52,185 nt of DNA, from the NCBI GenBank assembly GCA_009827225.1, contig WUAI01000022.1:1-52185 (forward strand), given 5' to 3'. Below, piece after piece: positions 7,910 through 16,462 of this stretch; positions within the stretch are counted from its first letter, which is position 1; each line of letters begins with the position of its first letter. The DNA is from Flavobacteriaceae bacterium. GTDB lineage: Bacteria; Bacteroidota; Bacteroidia; Flavobacteriales; Flavobacteriaceae. The position numbers and the translations under genes are program-made. Below the pieces are notes generated by a model. It did not search any database. It saw only the letters and a program-made list of their open reading frames with translations, and had not been told where the DNA came from.

Positions 7910-8961
7910 TGACAGTGCCATTCAATTTAGAAAGGTTAGTTCGACCAAATATTTTGGCGATGAAGCCCTATAGTTCAGCAAGGGATGAGTTTATCAGGGA
8001 AGCCCAGGATTATGTTTTTCTCGATGCGAATGAGAATCCTTACGGAGATGGTTTGAATCGTTATCCTGATCCAAAGCAGAGAAATGTAAAGGCTGAGTTG
8101 GCTGTACTAACCGAGTTATCTGAATCGAACGTTCTTTTAGGCAACGGTAGTGACGAGGTGCTCGATCTTTTGTTCAGAGCTTTTTGCAGACCGGGTATAG
8201 ACAATGTAATCACGCTACCACCTACCTATGGAATGTATGGCGTATTGGCGAATACCAACGATGTCATGATTCGGGAGGTGTTACTCACTGAGGAGTTTCA
8301 GCCAGATGTACCTGAAATCTTGAAAAATGCGGACGATCATACAAAAATGATCTTTTTATGTTCTCCGAACAATCCAACCGGTAATTTAATGAGCACCGAG
8401 AAGATTGAAAGAATCTTAGAGAATTTCAACGGGTTGGTCGTGATCGACGAGGCCTATGCGCAGTTTACAGATTCCGACTCCTGGTTGAAACGTTTGAAAG
8501 ACTATCCAAATTTGGTGGTTACGCAGACATTTTCAAAAGCGTATGGACTGGCTGGTATCCGTTTGGGAATATGCTATGCTTCAGAAGAAATCATCAGAAT
8601 TCTGGACAAGATTAAACCTCCCTATAACGTAAATGAACTCACCCAGAAAGCCGCGATAGAGGCACTTCAGAATAGAGATTCAAGAGTGATTACAATAGAA
8701 TCAATTATAGATAATAAGAATCATTTAATTAAAGCTTTACTTGAAGTAAATTATGTTTCTAAGTTGTTTCCCAGTGACGCGAACTTTGTACTCATTAAAG
8801 TAGATGACGCTCCATTGCGTTATCAACAATTGCTGAAAGCCGGGGTGGTAACCAGAAACAGAAGTTCACAACCTCTATGTGAAAATACCCTTCGCATCAC
8901 CGTTGGAACCACGGAAGAGAACATTCGACTCATAAAAGCATTAAATAGTATCAATTCATGA
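7909..8961 (+). CDS. hisC: Histidinol-phosphate aminotransferase
   Basis: PLP-dependent class I/II aminotransferase that converts imidazole-acetol phosphate to histidinol phosphate. Visible marks: [17 protein letters not shown] near the N-terminus, [36 protein letters not shown], and the PLP-lysine segment [14 protein letters not shown] (Lys near 210). Length (350) is normal. Start overlaps the hisD stop by one base (TAATG), so translation is coupled. Confidence 0.96.
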   Translation: MTVPFNLERLVRPNILAMKPYSSARDEFIREAQDYVFLDANENPYGDGLNRYPDPKQRNVKAELAVLTELSESNVLLGNGSDEVLDLLFRAFCRPGIDNVITLPPTYGMYGVLANTNDVMIREVLLTEEFQPDVPEILKNADDHTKMIFLCSPNNPTGNLMSTEKIERILENFNGLVVIDEAYAQFTDSDSWLKRLKDYPNLVVTQTFSKAYGLAGIRLGICYASEEIIRILDKIKPPYNVNELTQKAAIEALQNRDSRVITIESIIDNKNHLIKALLEVNYVSKLFPSDANFVLIKVDDAPLRYQQLLKAGVVTRNRSSQPLCENTLRITVGTTEENIRLIKALNSINS

Positions 8962-10094
8962 AAAGAAAAGTATTATTCATAGACAGGGATGGAACGCTAA
9001 TCCTTGAGCCAGCCGATGAACAAATAGATTCTTTTGAAAAACTGGACTTCTACCCGAAAGTTTTTCAATACATGGCGTTAATCGCGAAGAATCTCAATTA
9101 TGAATTGGTCATGATCACCAATCAGGATGGCTTGGGCACCGATAGCTTCCCGGAAGAGACTTTTTGGCCGGTTCAGAATTTCATAGTGAAAGCTTTTGAA
9201 AAAGAGGGGGTTGTCTTCGATAACATTTTTATCGATCGCACATTTCCTCATGAAAAAGCAGATACCAGAAAACCGGGTACGGGAATGCTTACGGCATACT
9301 TCAGTGATCTATATGATTTGGAAAACTCTTTTGTGATAGGAGATCGACTTACCGATATCGAACTGGCAAAGAACCTTGGCGGAAAAGGGATATTGATCAA
9401 TGGGAATGCGGAGTTGGGGAAAAGTGAAGCCAACTTAAGTACAGAAGAACTTGAATCTCTTTTGGCACTCACTACGGATAGCTGGGAAGAGACATACAAT
9501 TTCTTATTGACGCTTGACAGAAAAACACGTGTGGTAAGAAATACGAACGAAACTCAAATTGAAATTGAGCTGAATCTGGATGGATCAGGAAGTAACAATA
9601 TTGATACGGGATTACCTTTTTTCGACCATATGCTGGAGCAGATTTCTAAACATGGGCATATAGACCTGAATTTGAAGGTAGACGGAGACCTCCAGGTAGA
9701 TGAACATCACACTATTGAAGATACCGCCATTGCTTTGGGAGAAGCATTTTCTAAGGCACTGGATAATAAATTAGGCATTGAACGCTATGGATTTTGCTTG
9801 CCTATGGACGATTGCCTGGCGCAGGTAGCGATCGATTTCGGTGGCCGTAATTGGCTGGTTTGGGACGCGGATTTCAAAAGAGAAAAGATAGGTGACATGC
9901 CTACTGAAATGTTCTTCCATTTTTTCAAGTCTTTTACCGACGGTGCCAAGGCGAATTTGAACATAAAAGCCGAAGGGACCAATGAACATCACAAAATAGA
10001 GGCGATATTCAAGTCTTTCGCTAAAGCCATTAAGGCAGCAGTAAAAAGGGACCGGGAGCGAATGATTTTACCAAGCACCAAAGGAGTTTTATAA
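8958..10094 (+). CDS. hisB: Bifunctional histidinol-phosphatase / IGP dehydratase
   Basis: A fusion of two enzymes. Residues 1-165 are a HAD-type histidinol-phosphate phosphatase ([12 protein letters not shown] with the nucleophilic Asp, [30 protein letters not shown]). Residues about 185-378 are imidazoleglycerol-phosphate dehydratase ([64 protein letters not shown]), including the His-rich manganese ligands. Together they catalyse the sixth and eighth steps. The same fusion is known from Escherichia coli. Overlaps hisC by four bases (ATGA). Confidence 0.96.
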   Translation: MKRKVLFIDRDGTLILEPADEQIDSFEKLDFYPKVFQYMALIAKNLNYELVMITNQDGLGTDSFPEETFWPVQNFIVKAFEKEGVVFDNIFIDRTFPHEKADTRKPGTGMLTAYFSDLYDLENSFVIGDRLTDIELAKNLGGKGILINGNAELGKSEANLSTEELESLLALTTDSWEETYNFLLTLDRKTRVVRNTNETQIEIELNLDGSGSNNIDTGLPFFDHMLEQISKHGHIDLNLKVDGDLQVDEHHTIEDTAIALGEAFSKALDNKLGIERYGFCLPMDDCLAQVAIDFGGRNWLVWDADFKREKIGDMPTEMFFHFFKSFTDGAKANLNIKAEGTNEHHKIEAIFKSFAKAIKAAVKRDRERMILPSTKGVL

Positions 10095-10678
10095 TGAAGA
10101 CAGTCATCATTGATTATGGGGCAGGCAATGTGAAGAGTTTGCAGTTCGCTTTCGAAAGATTAGGCGTTAATGCAAAGTTGTCCAATCGGCGGGAAGAGAT
10201 ATTGGCAGCAGACCGGGTTCTATTTCCTGGGGTTGGTGAGGCCAGCAGTGCTATGGACAAGCTCAGGCAGTCCGGACTGGATGCACTCATCCCTGAATTA
10301 AAGCAACCCGTGTTAGGGATTTGCCTGGGAATGCAACTCATGTGCGATCATTCCGAAGAAAACAATACGCAAGGATTAGGGATATTCAAACTACCGGTAC
10401 TCCGGTTTGCAGAAAGTGAAAAGATTCCACAGATCGGATGGAACTCAATATCCGGACTTGACTCAAAAATATTTGAAGATATCAATGAGGAGGCCTTCAT
10501 GTATATGGTGCATAGTTATTATGTTCCGTTGAGCGATGAAACTATCGCCAAATCGTTTTATGGGTTGGATTATGCATCGGCAATTCAACGAAACAACTTT
10601 TACGGAGTCCAATTTCATCCCGAGAAGAGCAGCAAAGATGGCAGTAAGATCTTACAAAACTTTTTAGAATTAGAATGA
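10094..10678 (+). CDS. hisH: Imidazole glycerol phosphate synthase, glutaminase subunit
   Basis: Class I glutamine amidotransferase of 194 residues. It hydrolyses glutamine and channels ammonia to HisF. The nucleophile elbow GICLGMQLM (Cys about residue 77), the oxyanion region VLFPGVGEA and the catalytic HPE in VQFHPEKSS are all present. The ATG overlaps the hisB stop by one base. Its partner hisF lies downstream, separated by hisA and a DinB-like gene. Confidence 0.96.
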   Translation: MKTVIIDYGAGNVKSLQFAFERLGVNAKLSNRREEILAADRVLFPGVGEASSAMDKLRQSGLDALIPELKQPVLGICLGMQLMCDHSEENNTQGLGIFKLPVLRFAESEKIPQIGWNSISGLDSKIFEDINEEAFMYMVHSYYVPLSDETIAKSFYGLDYASAIQRNNFYGVQFHPEKSSKDGSKILQNFLELE

Positions 10679-11403
10679 GAATTATACCGGCCATGGATAT
10701 TATCGAAGGAAAGTGCGTGCGCCTGTCTAAAGGGGACTACAGTACGCAGAAAGTCTACAATGAGGACCCTCTTGAAGTTGCCAAATCCTTTGAGGACCAC
10801 GGTATCGAATATTTACATTTGGTAGACCTGGATGGAGCAAAAAGCAAACATATTGTGAACTATGGGATATTAGAGCAAATCGCAAGCAAAACCCGTCTCA
10901 AAATTGATTTTGGTGGCGGAATTAAAAGCGATGAGGACATCAGGATTGCTTTCGAAAGCGGAGCCCAACAAATTACCGGGGGTAGCATTGCTGTTTCCGA
11001 TCGACCGCTATTTATAAGTTGGTTGGAGCGCTATGGCAGTAAGAAAGTTATTTTAGGAGCCGACGCTAATGAAGGCAAGATCGCCACTCAGGGATGGCTT
11101 GAAAACAGTGAGCTGGAGGTGATTCCCTTTGTTGCCGAATATGTGAGCAAAGGCGTAGAGTATGTGATTAGCACCGACATTCAAAAAGATGGTATGCTGG
11201 AGGGCCCGTCGTTCGAATTATATAACAGAATGTTGAACGATATACCGAACTTGAAGCTTATTGCTTCAGGTGGAATTTCAAAATTGGAGGAACTGCCGAA
11301 ATTGTCAGAAATGGGATGTGAAGGGGTAATTATTGGGAAGGCTATTTATGAGAATAGAATTTCGCTCAAACAACTGGAAGAATTGATCATATCAGAAATC
11401 TAA
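10675..11403 (+). CDS. hisA: ProFAR isomerase
   Basis: (Beta-alpha)8-barrel isomerase of 242 residues that opens the ribose ring of ProFAR to give PRFAR. The opening [20 protein letters not shown] and the second half [18 protein letters not shown] carry the two catalytic Asp positions (Asp in AMDI, Asp in STDIQKDG). The phosphate-binding segments [12 protein letters not shown] and [11 protein letters not shown] also match. Overlaps the hisH stop by four bases. Confidence 0.96.
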   Translation: MRIIPAMDIIEGKCVRLSKGDYSTQKVYNEDPLEVAKSFEDHGIEYLHLVDLDGAKSKHIVNYGILEQIASKTRLKIDFGGGIKSDEDIRIAFESGAQQITGGSIAVSDRPLFISWLERYGSKKVILGADANEGKIATQGWLENSELEVIPFVAEYVSKGVEYVISTDIQKDGMLEGPSFELYNRMLNDIPNLKLIASGGISKLEELPKLSEMGCEGVIIGKAIYENRISLKQLEELIISEI

Positions 11404-11407
11404 TCGT

Positions 11408-11911
11408 ATGTGGATCGAAGAATTTAAGCAAAACGCCATTTATCGCCTACGGGAAAGCAACCGAATGAATGAGATTTCATTGGAAAATATCACTGAAGAA
11501 GAGTTATGGAAACGACCCAATGAGAACTCCAATAGCATTGGTAACCTGTTGTTACATCTCTGCGGAAATATTCGTCAATATGCCATTTCGTCCCTAGGTG
11601 AACAACCCGATACAAGAGCAAGGGACGAGGAGTTTGCGGCTCAGAACGGGCAATCTAAGCACGAGTTAATGAAAAGGTTGATCGATACAGTCGACCAGGC
11701 CATTTCAATTATTCAGGATGCTTCGGAAAAACAGCTTCTCAGAAAACGGAAAGTACAGGGCTTCGAATTCTCAGGAATAGGAGTGGTAATACATGTTGTG
11801 GAACATTATTCCTATCATACCGGTCAAATTGCATTTTGGGTAAAATTACTGAAGGATCGATCCCTGGGATTTTATGATTCCATGGATCTTAATACTAAAA
11901 ACGAAGACTAA
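11408..11911 (+). CDS. DinB-like four-helix protein inside the his operon
   Basis: A 167-residue helical protein with the DinB / DUF1572 pattern: an N-terminal helix, SIGNLLLHLCGNIRQY carrying the first His (about residue 49), and a C-terminal VIHVVEHYSYHTGQIAFWVK with two further His spaced as in the metal-binding site (His-x3-His). Family members are metal-binding; many act as bacillithiol, mycothiol or glutathione-type thiol transferases, and others have no known reaction. It begins four bases after hisA and its stop abuts the hisF GTG, so it is fully embedded in the his transcript. No step of histidine synthesis needs it, so its presence is unexplained. Confidence 0.8.
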   Translation: MWIEEFKQNAIYRLRESNRMNEISLENITEEELWKRPNENSNSIGNLLLHLCGNIRQYAISSLGEQPDTRARDEEFAAQNGQSKHELMKRLIDTVDQAISIIQDASEKQLLRKRKVQGFEFSGIGVVIHVVEHYSYHTGQIAFWVKLLKDRSLGFYDSMDLNTKNED

Positions 11912-12667
11912 GTGCTCACAAAAAGAATCATTCCCTGTTTGGATATTAAGAACGGCCGCACGGTGAAAGGAGTCAACTTTGTTGATTTAAAAGATGCCGG
12001 GGATCCTGTGGAGCTGGCAAAGATATATTCTGAAGATGGTGCGGACGAGCTGGTATTTCTGGACATAGCAGCCACTGAGGAAAACAGAAAAACCCTGGCA
12101 GACCTTGTTTTGGATATCGCCAGGGAAATCGACATTCCATTTACCGTTGGAGGAGGAATTTCGAGAGTCCAGGATGTAGAAACGTTACTAAAAAATGGTG
12201 CAGACAAAGTATCGGTGAATTCTTCGGCGGTAAAGCGTCCAGAGCTCATCAATGAATTGGCCTCTACCTTTGGTTCACAGTGCATCGTGGTTGCCATTGA
12301 TGCGCGACAGATGAACGGAGATTGGAAAGTACATCTGGTGGGAGGTAAGGTTCCTACGGAAATCGATCTGTTTGATTGGGCCAGGGAAGTCGAAGAACGG
12401 GGTGGGGGTGAAATTCTTTTTACCTCAATGAATCACGACGGTACTAAGAACGGATTTGCCAATGTGACCCTCGCAAAACTGTCTGACATGGTCAATATTC
12501 CAATCATCGCTTCTGGAGGTGCCGGCACTATCAGCCATTTTAAAGATGCGTTTGAAATTGGTAAGGCAGATGCTGCGCTGGCTGCTAGTGTATTTCATTA
12601 TAAAGAAATACCGATTCAGGAATTAAAAGAAAATTTAAGAGAAGCCGGAATTCCGGTGCGATTATAA
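11912..12667 (+). CDS. hisF: Imidazole glycerol phosphate synthase, cyclase subunit
   Basis: (Beta-alpha)8-barrel of 251 residues that uses ammonia from HisH to make imidazole glycerol phosphate and AICAR. The N-terminus [22 protein letters not shown] and the repeated barrel-half signature [13 protein letters not shown] (catalytic Asp residues in CLDI and HDGT) identify it, and [11 protein letters not shown] is the phosphate loop. The start is GTG at 11912, immediately after the stop of the DinB-like gene; no upstream ATG gives the conserved N-terminus. Confidence 0.96.
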   Translation: MLTKRIIPCLDIKNGRTVKGVNFVDLKDAGDPVELAKIYSEDGADELVFLDIAATEENRKTLADLVLDIAREIDIPFTVGGGISRVQDVETLLKNGADKVSVNSSAVKRPELINELASTFGSQCIVVAIDARQMNGDWKVHLVGGKVPTEIDLFDWAREVEERGGGEILFTSMNHDGTKNGFANVTLAKLSDMVNIPIIASGGAGTISHFKDAFEIGKADAALAASVFHYKEIPIQELKENLREAGIPVRL

Positions 12668-12678
12668 ACTACTTCAGA

Positions 12679-13293
12679 ATGGAAATAAATTTTAGCAAAT
12701 ACAATGATGGCCTTGTTCCAACAATTATACAGGATGATATCACCAGGAATGTCTTAATGTTGGGATTCTCAAACCAGGAATCAATTGATAGAACTGTGGA
12801 AACCGGAAGAGTTACCTTTTTTAGCAGAAGCAAAGATAAATTGTGGACGAAAGGCGAAGAGTCCGGTAATTTTTTAAATCTGGTCGATATGAAGGTGGAT
12901 TGTGACCACGATTCTCTACTTATATCGGTAAATCCTGAAGGACCCGCATGCCATAAAGGAACCGACACCTGCTGGGGAGATAAGAACCACTCCAGTTTTG
13001 GTTTTCTTTCTGAGTTGGAAGCAGTGATTGAGAGAAGAAAGAACAATAAGGATATGGAAGATTCCTATACCGCATCACTATTCAGGAAGGGGATCAATAA
13101 AATATCTCAGAAAGTAGGGGAAGAGGCAGTGGAAGTAGTTATTGAGTCCAAAGACGACAATGATCTGGCTTTTCTTAATGAGAGTGCCGATCTGCTTTTC
13201 CATTTCATGATTCTATTGCAGGCCAAAGGATTTCACCTTCGGGATGTAGAAAAAACGCTTCGTTCGCGCCACAAAAAGGACGTTTCCAAATAA
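12679..13293 (+). CDS. hisI: Bifunctional PR-AMP cyclohydrolase / PR-ATP pyrophosphatase
   Basis: HisIE fusion of 204 residues covering steps two and three. The N-terminal cyclohydrolase (1-about 110) shows LMLGFSNQESIDRTVETGRVTFFSRSK, KVDCDHDSLLISV and GPACHKGTDTCW with zinc-ligand Cys residues. The C-terminal pyrophosphatase (about 115-204) shows the MazG-like helix KISQKVGEEAVEVVIESK and NESADLLFHFMILL. It ends the operon and is followed by a hairpin terminator. Confidence 0.95.
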   Translation: MEINFSKYNDGLVPTIIQDDITRNVLMLGFSNQESIDRTVETGRVTFFSRSKDKLWTKGEESGNFLNLVDMKVDCDHDSLLISVNPEGPACHKGTDTCWGDKNHSSFGFLSELEAVIERRKNNKDMEDSYTASLFRKGINKISQKVGEEAVEVVIESKDDNDLAFLNESADLLFHFMILLQAKGFHLRDVEKTLRSRHKKDVSK

Positions 13294-13297
13294 AAAA

Positions 13298-13329
13298 GGC
13301 CCTGCAAAAATCAGGGCCCTGTATATATT
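13298..13329. terminator. Bidirectional terminator after the his operon
   Basis: GGCCCTG (13298-13304), loop caaaaat, CAGGGCC (13312-13318). On the minus strand the stem runs directly into six T residues, so it serves the convergent gene well; on the plus strand the T run (13328-13335) is offset by about 10 nt. Confidence 0.75.
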
Positions 13330-13338
13330 TTTTTTCAA

Positions 13339-13773
13339 TTATCGAAGCCAACCTCTGCCGGCAGCTCCTTTGCTGTAAAAATATAGGAAAATGGCCACAG
13401 CCACCACGATCAATGGCATCACTACACCCATCACTGTTCCCATTACCTCAATTGCATCGGTAGCAAACCAGTTATATCCCATTTGAACCAAAACAGCAAG
13501 CATTGAAATACCGAAGATCGGTACCGCCCATTTCTTTTTGATCAGCATCAAAAGACATCCTAAGGCTCCCGAAAACACAGCAATTGCGAAAACTCCGGTA
13601 AGCCAGGCAGGGGCACTGTCAATAAGTGCCAATTGTTCGGCGGTGTAGCCGGCTCTTGATTCTTCTGTAGGATATACAGAACCTAAATAACTCATTACTC
13701 CCATGATGTTCCAGATTAAAGCGATAATTGCGATGATCCAAAACGCCACATTGGGTTTGTTTGAATTTGACAT
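13339..13773 (-). CDS. Four-helix membrane protein, unknown function
   Basis: A 144-residue integral membrane protein with four hydrophobic segments: about residues 10-30 (FWIIAIIALIWNIMGVMSYL), 56-78, 83-103 and 113-134. The second half keeps Trp/Tyr residues at the membrane edges. Start placed at the ATG at 13773 (MSNSNKPNV); a longer reading would add 22 residues of unlikely leader. It resembles small conserved membrane proteins common in Flavobacteria with no established role. Convergent to the his operon. Confidence 0.7.
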   Translation of the reverse strand: MSNSNKPNVAFWIIAIIALIWNIMGVMSYLGSVYPTEESRAGYTAEQLALIDSAPAWLTGVFAIAVFSGALGCLLMLIKKKWAVPIFGISMLAVLVQMGYNWFATDAIEVMGTVMGVVMPLIVVAVAIFLYFYSKGAAGRGWLR

Positions 13774-13851
13774 GATTATTGGTTTTATGGTTGAATGAAT
13801 TAAAATTACGGAAAAAAAATTAGGCCTATCTTTAAGCATAAATTAATACCC

Positions 13852-14532
13852 ATGAAAACTACAGTCCCGGAATCGGCGTTCACATTTCTGAAAAAGCTTA
13901 AAAAAAACAATCACAGGGATTGGATGCAGGAGCACAAAAAGGAATACCAGGCCAATGAGAAGGCCTTGAAAGCTTTCTATGCTGATATAGAATCAGGATT
14001 GAACGAAGATGATGAAATTGAAAAATTAAAAGTATTTCGGATCAACAGAGATATTCGTTTCAGCAAGGATAAGACGCCTTATAATGTACATCGCAGTGTA
14101 AGTTTTAGCAGGGCGGGAGCGCACAGGCGTGGCGGGTACTACCTACGGATAGAACCGGGTAATACCCTGGTTGCCGGTGGTTTTTTCGGTCCGGAGCCTG
14201 CCGATCTTATGCGAATACGCAAAGAATTTGAAATGGACGGAGAGACCATTCGGGGCATACTGGATAAAAAAGATTTCAAAAAAGCGTTCGACGGTTTTGT
14301 ACAGGAGTTTGCTGTAAAAACAGCACCCAAGGGATTCAGTAAAGACGACCCGAACATTGATCTCATCCGCTTAAAAAGCTACTTCGTAACCCATAAATTT
14401 ACCGATGCAGAAGTGATGGCAGAAGATTTCGGTGATAAATTATTATATCATTACCGCCTCATGCGACCGTTTTTCGATTATATGAGTGATGTACTTACCA
14501 CCGATTTAAACGGTGTATCCACCATAGATTAA
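13852..14532 (+). CDS. DUF2461 / TIGR02453 family protein
   Basis: A 226-residue soluble protein. Diagnostic segments are AFTFLKKLKKNNHRDWMQEHKKEY at the N-terminus, VFRINRDIRFSKDKTPYNVH (about 62-81) and GGYYLRIEPGNTLVAGGFFGPEP, all hallmarks of the DUF2461 family found in bacteria and fungi. No biochemical function is established. Its last four bases overlap the convergent gene at 14529. Confidence 0.85.
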   Translation: MKTTVPESAFTFLKKLKKNNHRDWMQEHKKEYQANEKALKAFYADIESGLNEDDEIEKLKVFRINRDIRFSKDKTPYNVHRSVSFSRAGAHRRGGYYLRIEPGNTLVAGGFFGPEPADLMRIRKEFEMDGETIRGILDKKDFKKAFDGFVQEFAVKTAPKGFSKDDPNIDLIRLKSYFVTHKFTDAEVMAEDFGDKLLYHYRLMRPFFDYMSDVLTTDLNGVSTID

Positions 14533-14936
14533 GAGGCTACTGCGGGCTCCATTAACTGGATATTGCTTTTTAGTCTTTCCTTTACGATATTCATCATCCG
14601 CTTATTAAGCGCTGACGAATTTTGAATATATTTTTCATACTCTTCCAAAGTAAATTGCCCTATAACAATGCCTTTCAGTGAATTCCTGAATTTCATGTCT
14701 TTATGAATGGCATTCTCTATATAATCCAGTCGTTTTTCAACGGACAGATCATAAAAGACATTCTTATGTTTTCGTACGTAATTCCGGAAAACGGCTACCA
14801 ATAAATCGTCTTGCAACTTGGCAACAGGACGTAAGGTTTGATTTTGGAATTTTTCATCTTCAGACATGCCGGGAAAGATTTTTGCTGAAGGAATTTCGGG
14901 GCGCAGCTCCAGGAGAACTCGATCTCTAGAATCCAT
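14529..14936 (-). CDS. Conserved flavobacterial protein, unknown function
   Basis: A 135-residue, mostly alpha-helical, charged protein without signal peptide. Segments such as LRPVAKLQDDLLVAVFRNYV, KNVFYDLSVEKRLDYIENAI and SLKGIVIGQFTLEEYEKYI look strongly constrained. I recall close relatives in Flavobacteriaceae that carry an automatic 'glyoxalase' label, but no glyoxalase metal-site motif is visible, so I do not adopt it. It is cytoplasmic; the role is unknown. Confidence 0.65.
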   Translation of the reverse strand: MDSRDRVLLELRPEIPSAKIFPGMSEDEKFQNQTLRPVAKLQDDLLVAVFRNYVRKHKNVFYDLSVEKRLDYIENAIHKDMKFRNSLKGIVIGQFTLEEYEKYIQNSSALNKRMMNIVKERLKSNIQLMEPAVAS

Positions 14937-15071
14937 GGGTTCGTTTGTTTAAACTAAATTACTGAATTGCAATTGTGGTTTCCATGGCAGGTTGTATGAG
15001 TTATTAACGCCTTTTCAACAGAAGAATTGTGCTTCTTTCCTTACCTATTTGTACCTTACCCATAAAAAAGA

Positions 15072-16433
15072 ATGTCTGTCAAAACTTCGACAAATCCTTA
15101 TACTGGAGAACTCATTGCAAGCTACTCAACTCATTCCGATTTGGAGCTGACTTCCATACTTGAAACAGCGCATTCCCGTTTCAATTCCTGGCGCAAAACA
15201 TCCTATACAGAACGAAAAGAACTGATGCTCAAACTGGCTAAGGAGCTTGAAAGCAATAAAAATGAATATGCCATAACCATCACCCGGGAAATGGGTAAAC
15301 CCATTAACCAGTCCTTGGCAGAAATCGCGAAATGTGCGTGGCTCTGTCGTTATTATGCCGAGGAAGCTGAAGCACATCTGGCAGATCAATTTGTTGAAAC
15401 AGATGCCGATTCAAGTTATGTAACCTATGAACCTTTGGGAATAGTACTAGCAGTCATGCCGTGGAATTATCCGTTCTGGCAGGTCTTTCGATTTGCGGTA
15501 CCGGCTCTGATGGCAGGGAATGTTGGGTTGTTAAAGCACGCTTCCAATGTGTTTGGTTGTGCTCTGAACATTGAAAAGGCATTCCTGGATGCCGGGTTCC
15601 CCGAAGGATGTTTTACCACATTACTCATTGGAAACTCGAAGGTGGAATCGATACTGAGCGATTCCCGGGTAAAGGCCGTTACTCTCACCGGAAGCAAACC
15701 GGCGGGTAGCAAGGTTGCCTCTGTTGCGGGTTCACTTGTCAAGAAATCGGTATTGGAACTAGGAGGAAATAATGCGCTGATCGTGTTTCCCGATTGTGAC
15801 CTGCCTGCTACCGTCGATACCTGCGTGAATGCCAGGTTTCAAAACACAGGACAAAGTTGTATCGCAGGTAAGCGATTGTTGGTCCACCAGGATATTTCCG
15901 AAGTATTTATTGAGAAGCTTATTCAAAAAGTAGAAACACTACAAACAGGTAATCCTGAAGATGAGGCCACCTTTATCGGCCCAATGGCGAGAGAAGATCT
16001 TGCTGTAGAATTGGAGCAACAGCTCAGGGAGACCATTGATGCCGGGGCTACTTTGTTGTTGGGAGGCAATAGGGAAGGGGCTCTATTTGAACCTACCCTG
16101 GTTAACAACGTAACACCAGCCATGCGCATGTTTAATGAAGAGACATTTGGGCCTGCACTTGCCATCACTAGCTTTAGTAGCTTAGAAGAAGCCATTGCAC
16201 TTTCCAATAATTCAGCATTTGGTTTAGGAGTTTCAATTTTTACCAGTGATATCAATGCAGTTCGGCCATACCTATCTGAATTCGAAGAGGGAGCTGTATT
16301 TATAAATGAACTGGTTAAAAGTGATCCCAGGTTACCCTTTGGTGGTATTAAAGACAGCGGTTATGGCCGTGAATTGGGCAAACAGGGAATCCTTGAATTT
16401 GTCAATTGTAAAACAGTTTACATTAAAGCATAA
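15072..16433 (+). CDS. NAD(P)-dependent aldehyde dehydrogenase, succinate-semialdehyde type
   Basis: A 453-residue member of the aldehyde dehydrogenase superfamily, probably oxidising succinate semialdehyde to succinate. Visible motifs: PLGIVLAVMPWNYPFWQVFR (cofactor fold), VTLTGSKPAGSKVA, the catalytic Glu in VLELGGNNALIV (about 229), the catalytic Cys in NTGQSCIAGKR (about 262), and the C-terminal LPFGGIKDSGYGRELG. Length and the NTGQSCIA version are typical of the short GabD/Sad-like group. Substrate is inferred from overall resemblance only. Confidence 0.88.
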   Translation: MSVKTSTNPYTGELIASYSTHSDLELTSILETAHSRFNSWRKTSYTERKELMLKLAKELESNKNEYAITITREMGKPINQSLAEIAKCAWLCRYYAEEAEAHLADQFVETDADSSYVTYEPLGIVLAVMPWNYPFWQVFRFAVPALMAGNVGLLKHASNVFGCALNIEKAFLDAGFPEGCFTTLLIGNSKVESILSDSRVKAVTLTGSKPAGSKVASVAGSLVKKSVLELGGNNALIVFPDCDLPATVDTCVNARFQNTGQSCIAGKRLLVHQDISEVFIEKLIQKVETLQTGNPEDEATFIGPMAREDLAVELEQQLRETIDAGATLLLGGNREGALFEPTLVNNVTPAMRMFNEETFGPALAITSFSSLEEAIALSNNSAFGLGVSIFTSDINAVRPYLSEFEEGAVFINELVKSDPRLPFGGIKDSGYGRELGKQGILEFVNCKTVYIKA

Positions 16434-16435
16434 AA

Positions 16436-16460
16436 AAAGCCGGCTTTTGGCCGGCTTTCT
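16436..16460. terminator. Bidirectional intrinsic terminator
   Basis: AAAGCCGGC (16436-16444), loop ttttg, GCCGGCTTT (16450-16458); perfect nine-pair stem with A run on the left and T run on the right. It separates convergent genes. Confidence 0.9.
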
Positions 16461-16462
16461 GA

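Noticed and set aside
14529-14936. Glyoxalase assignment
   Set aside because: I recall this label for relatives, but no glyoxalase metal-binding motifs or fold pattern are visible.
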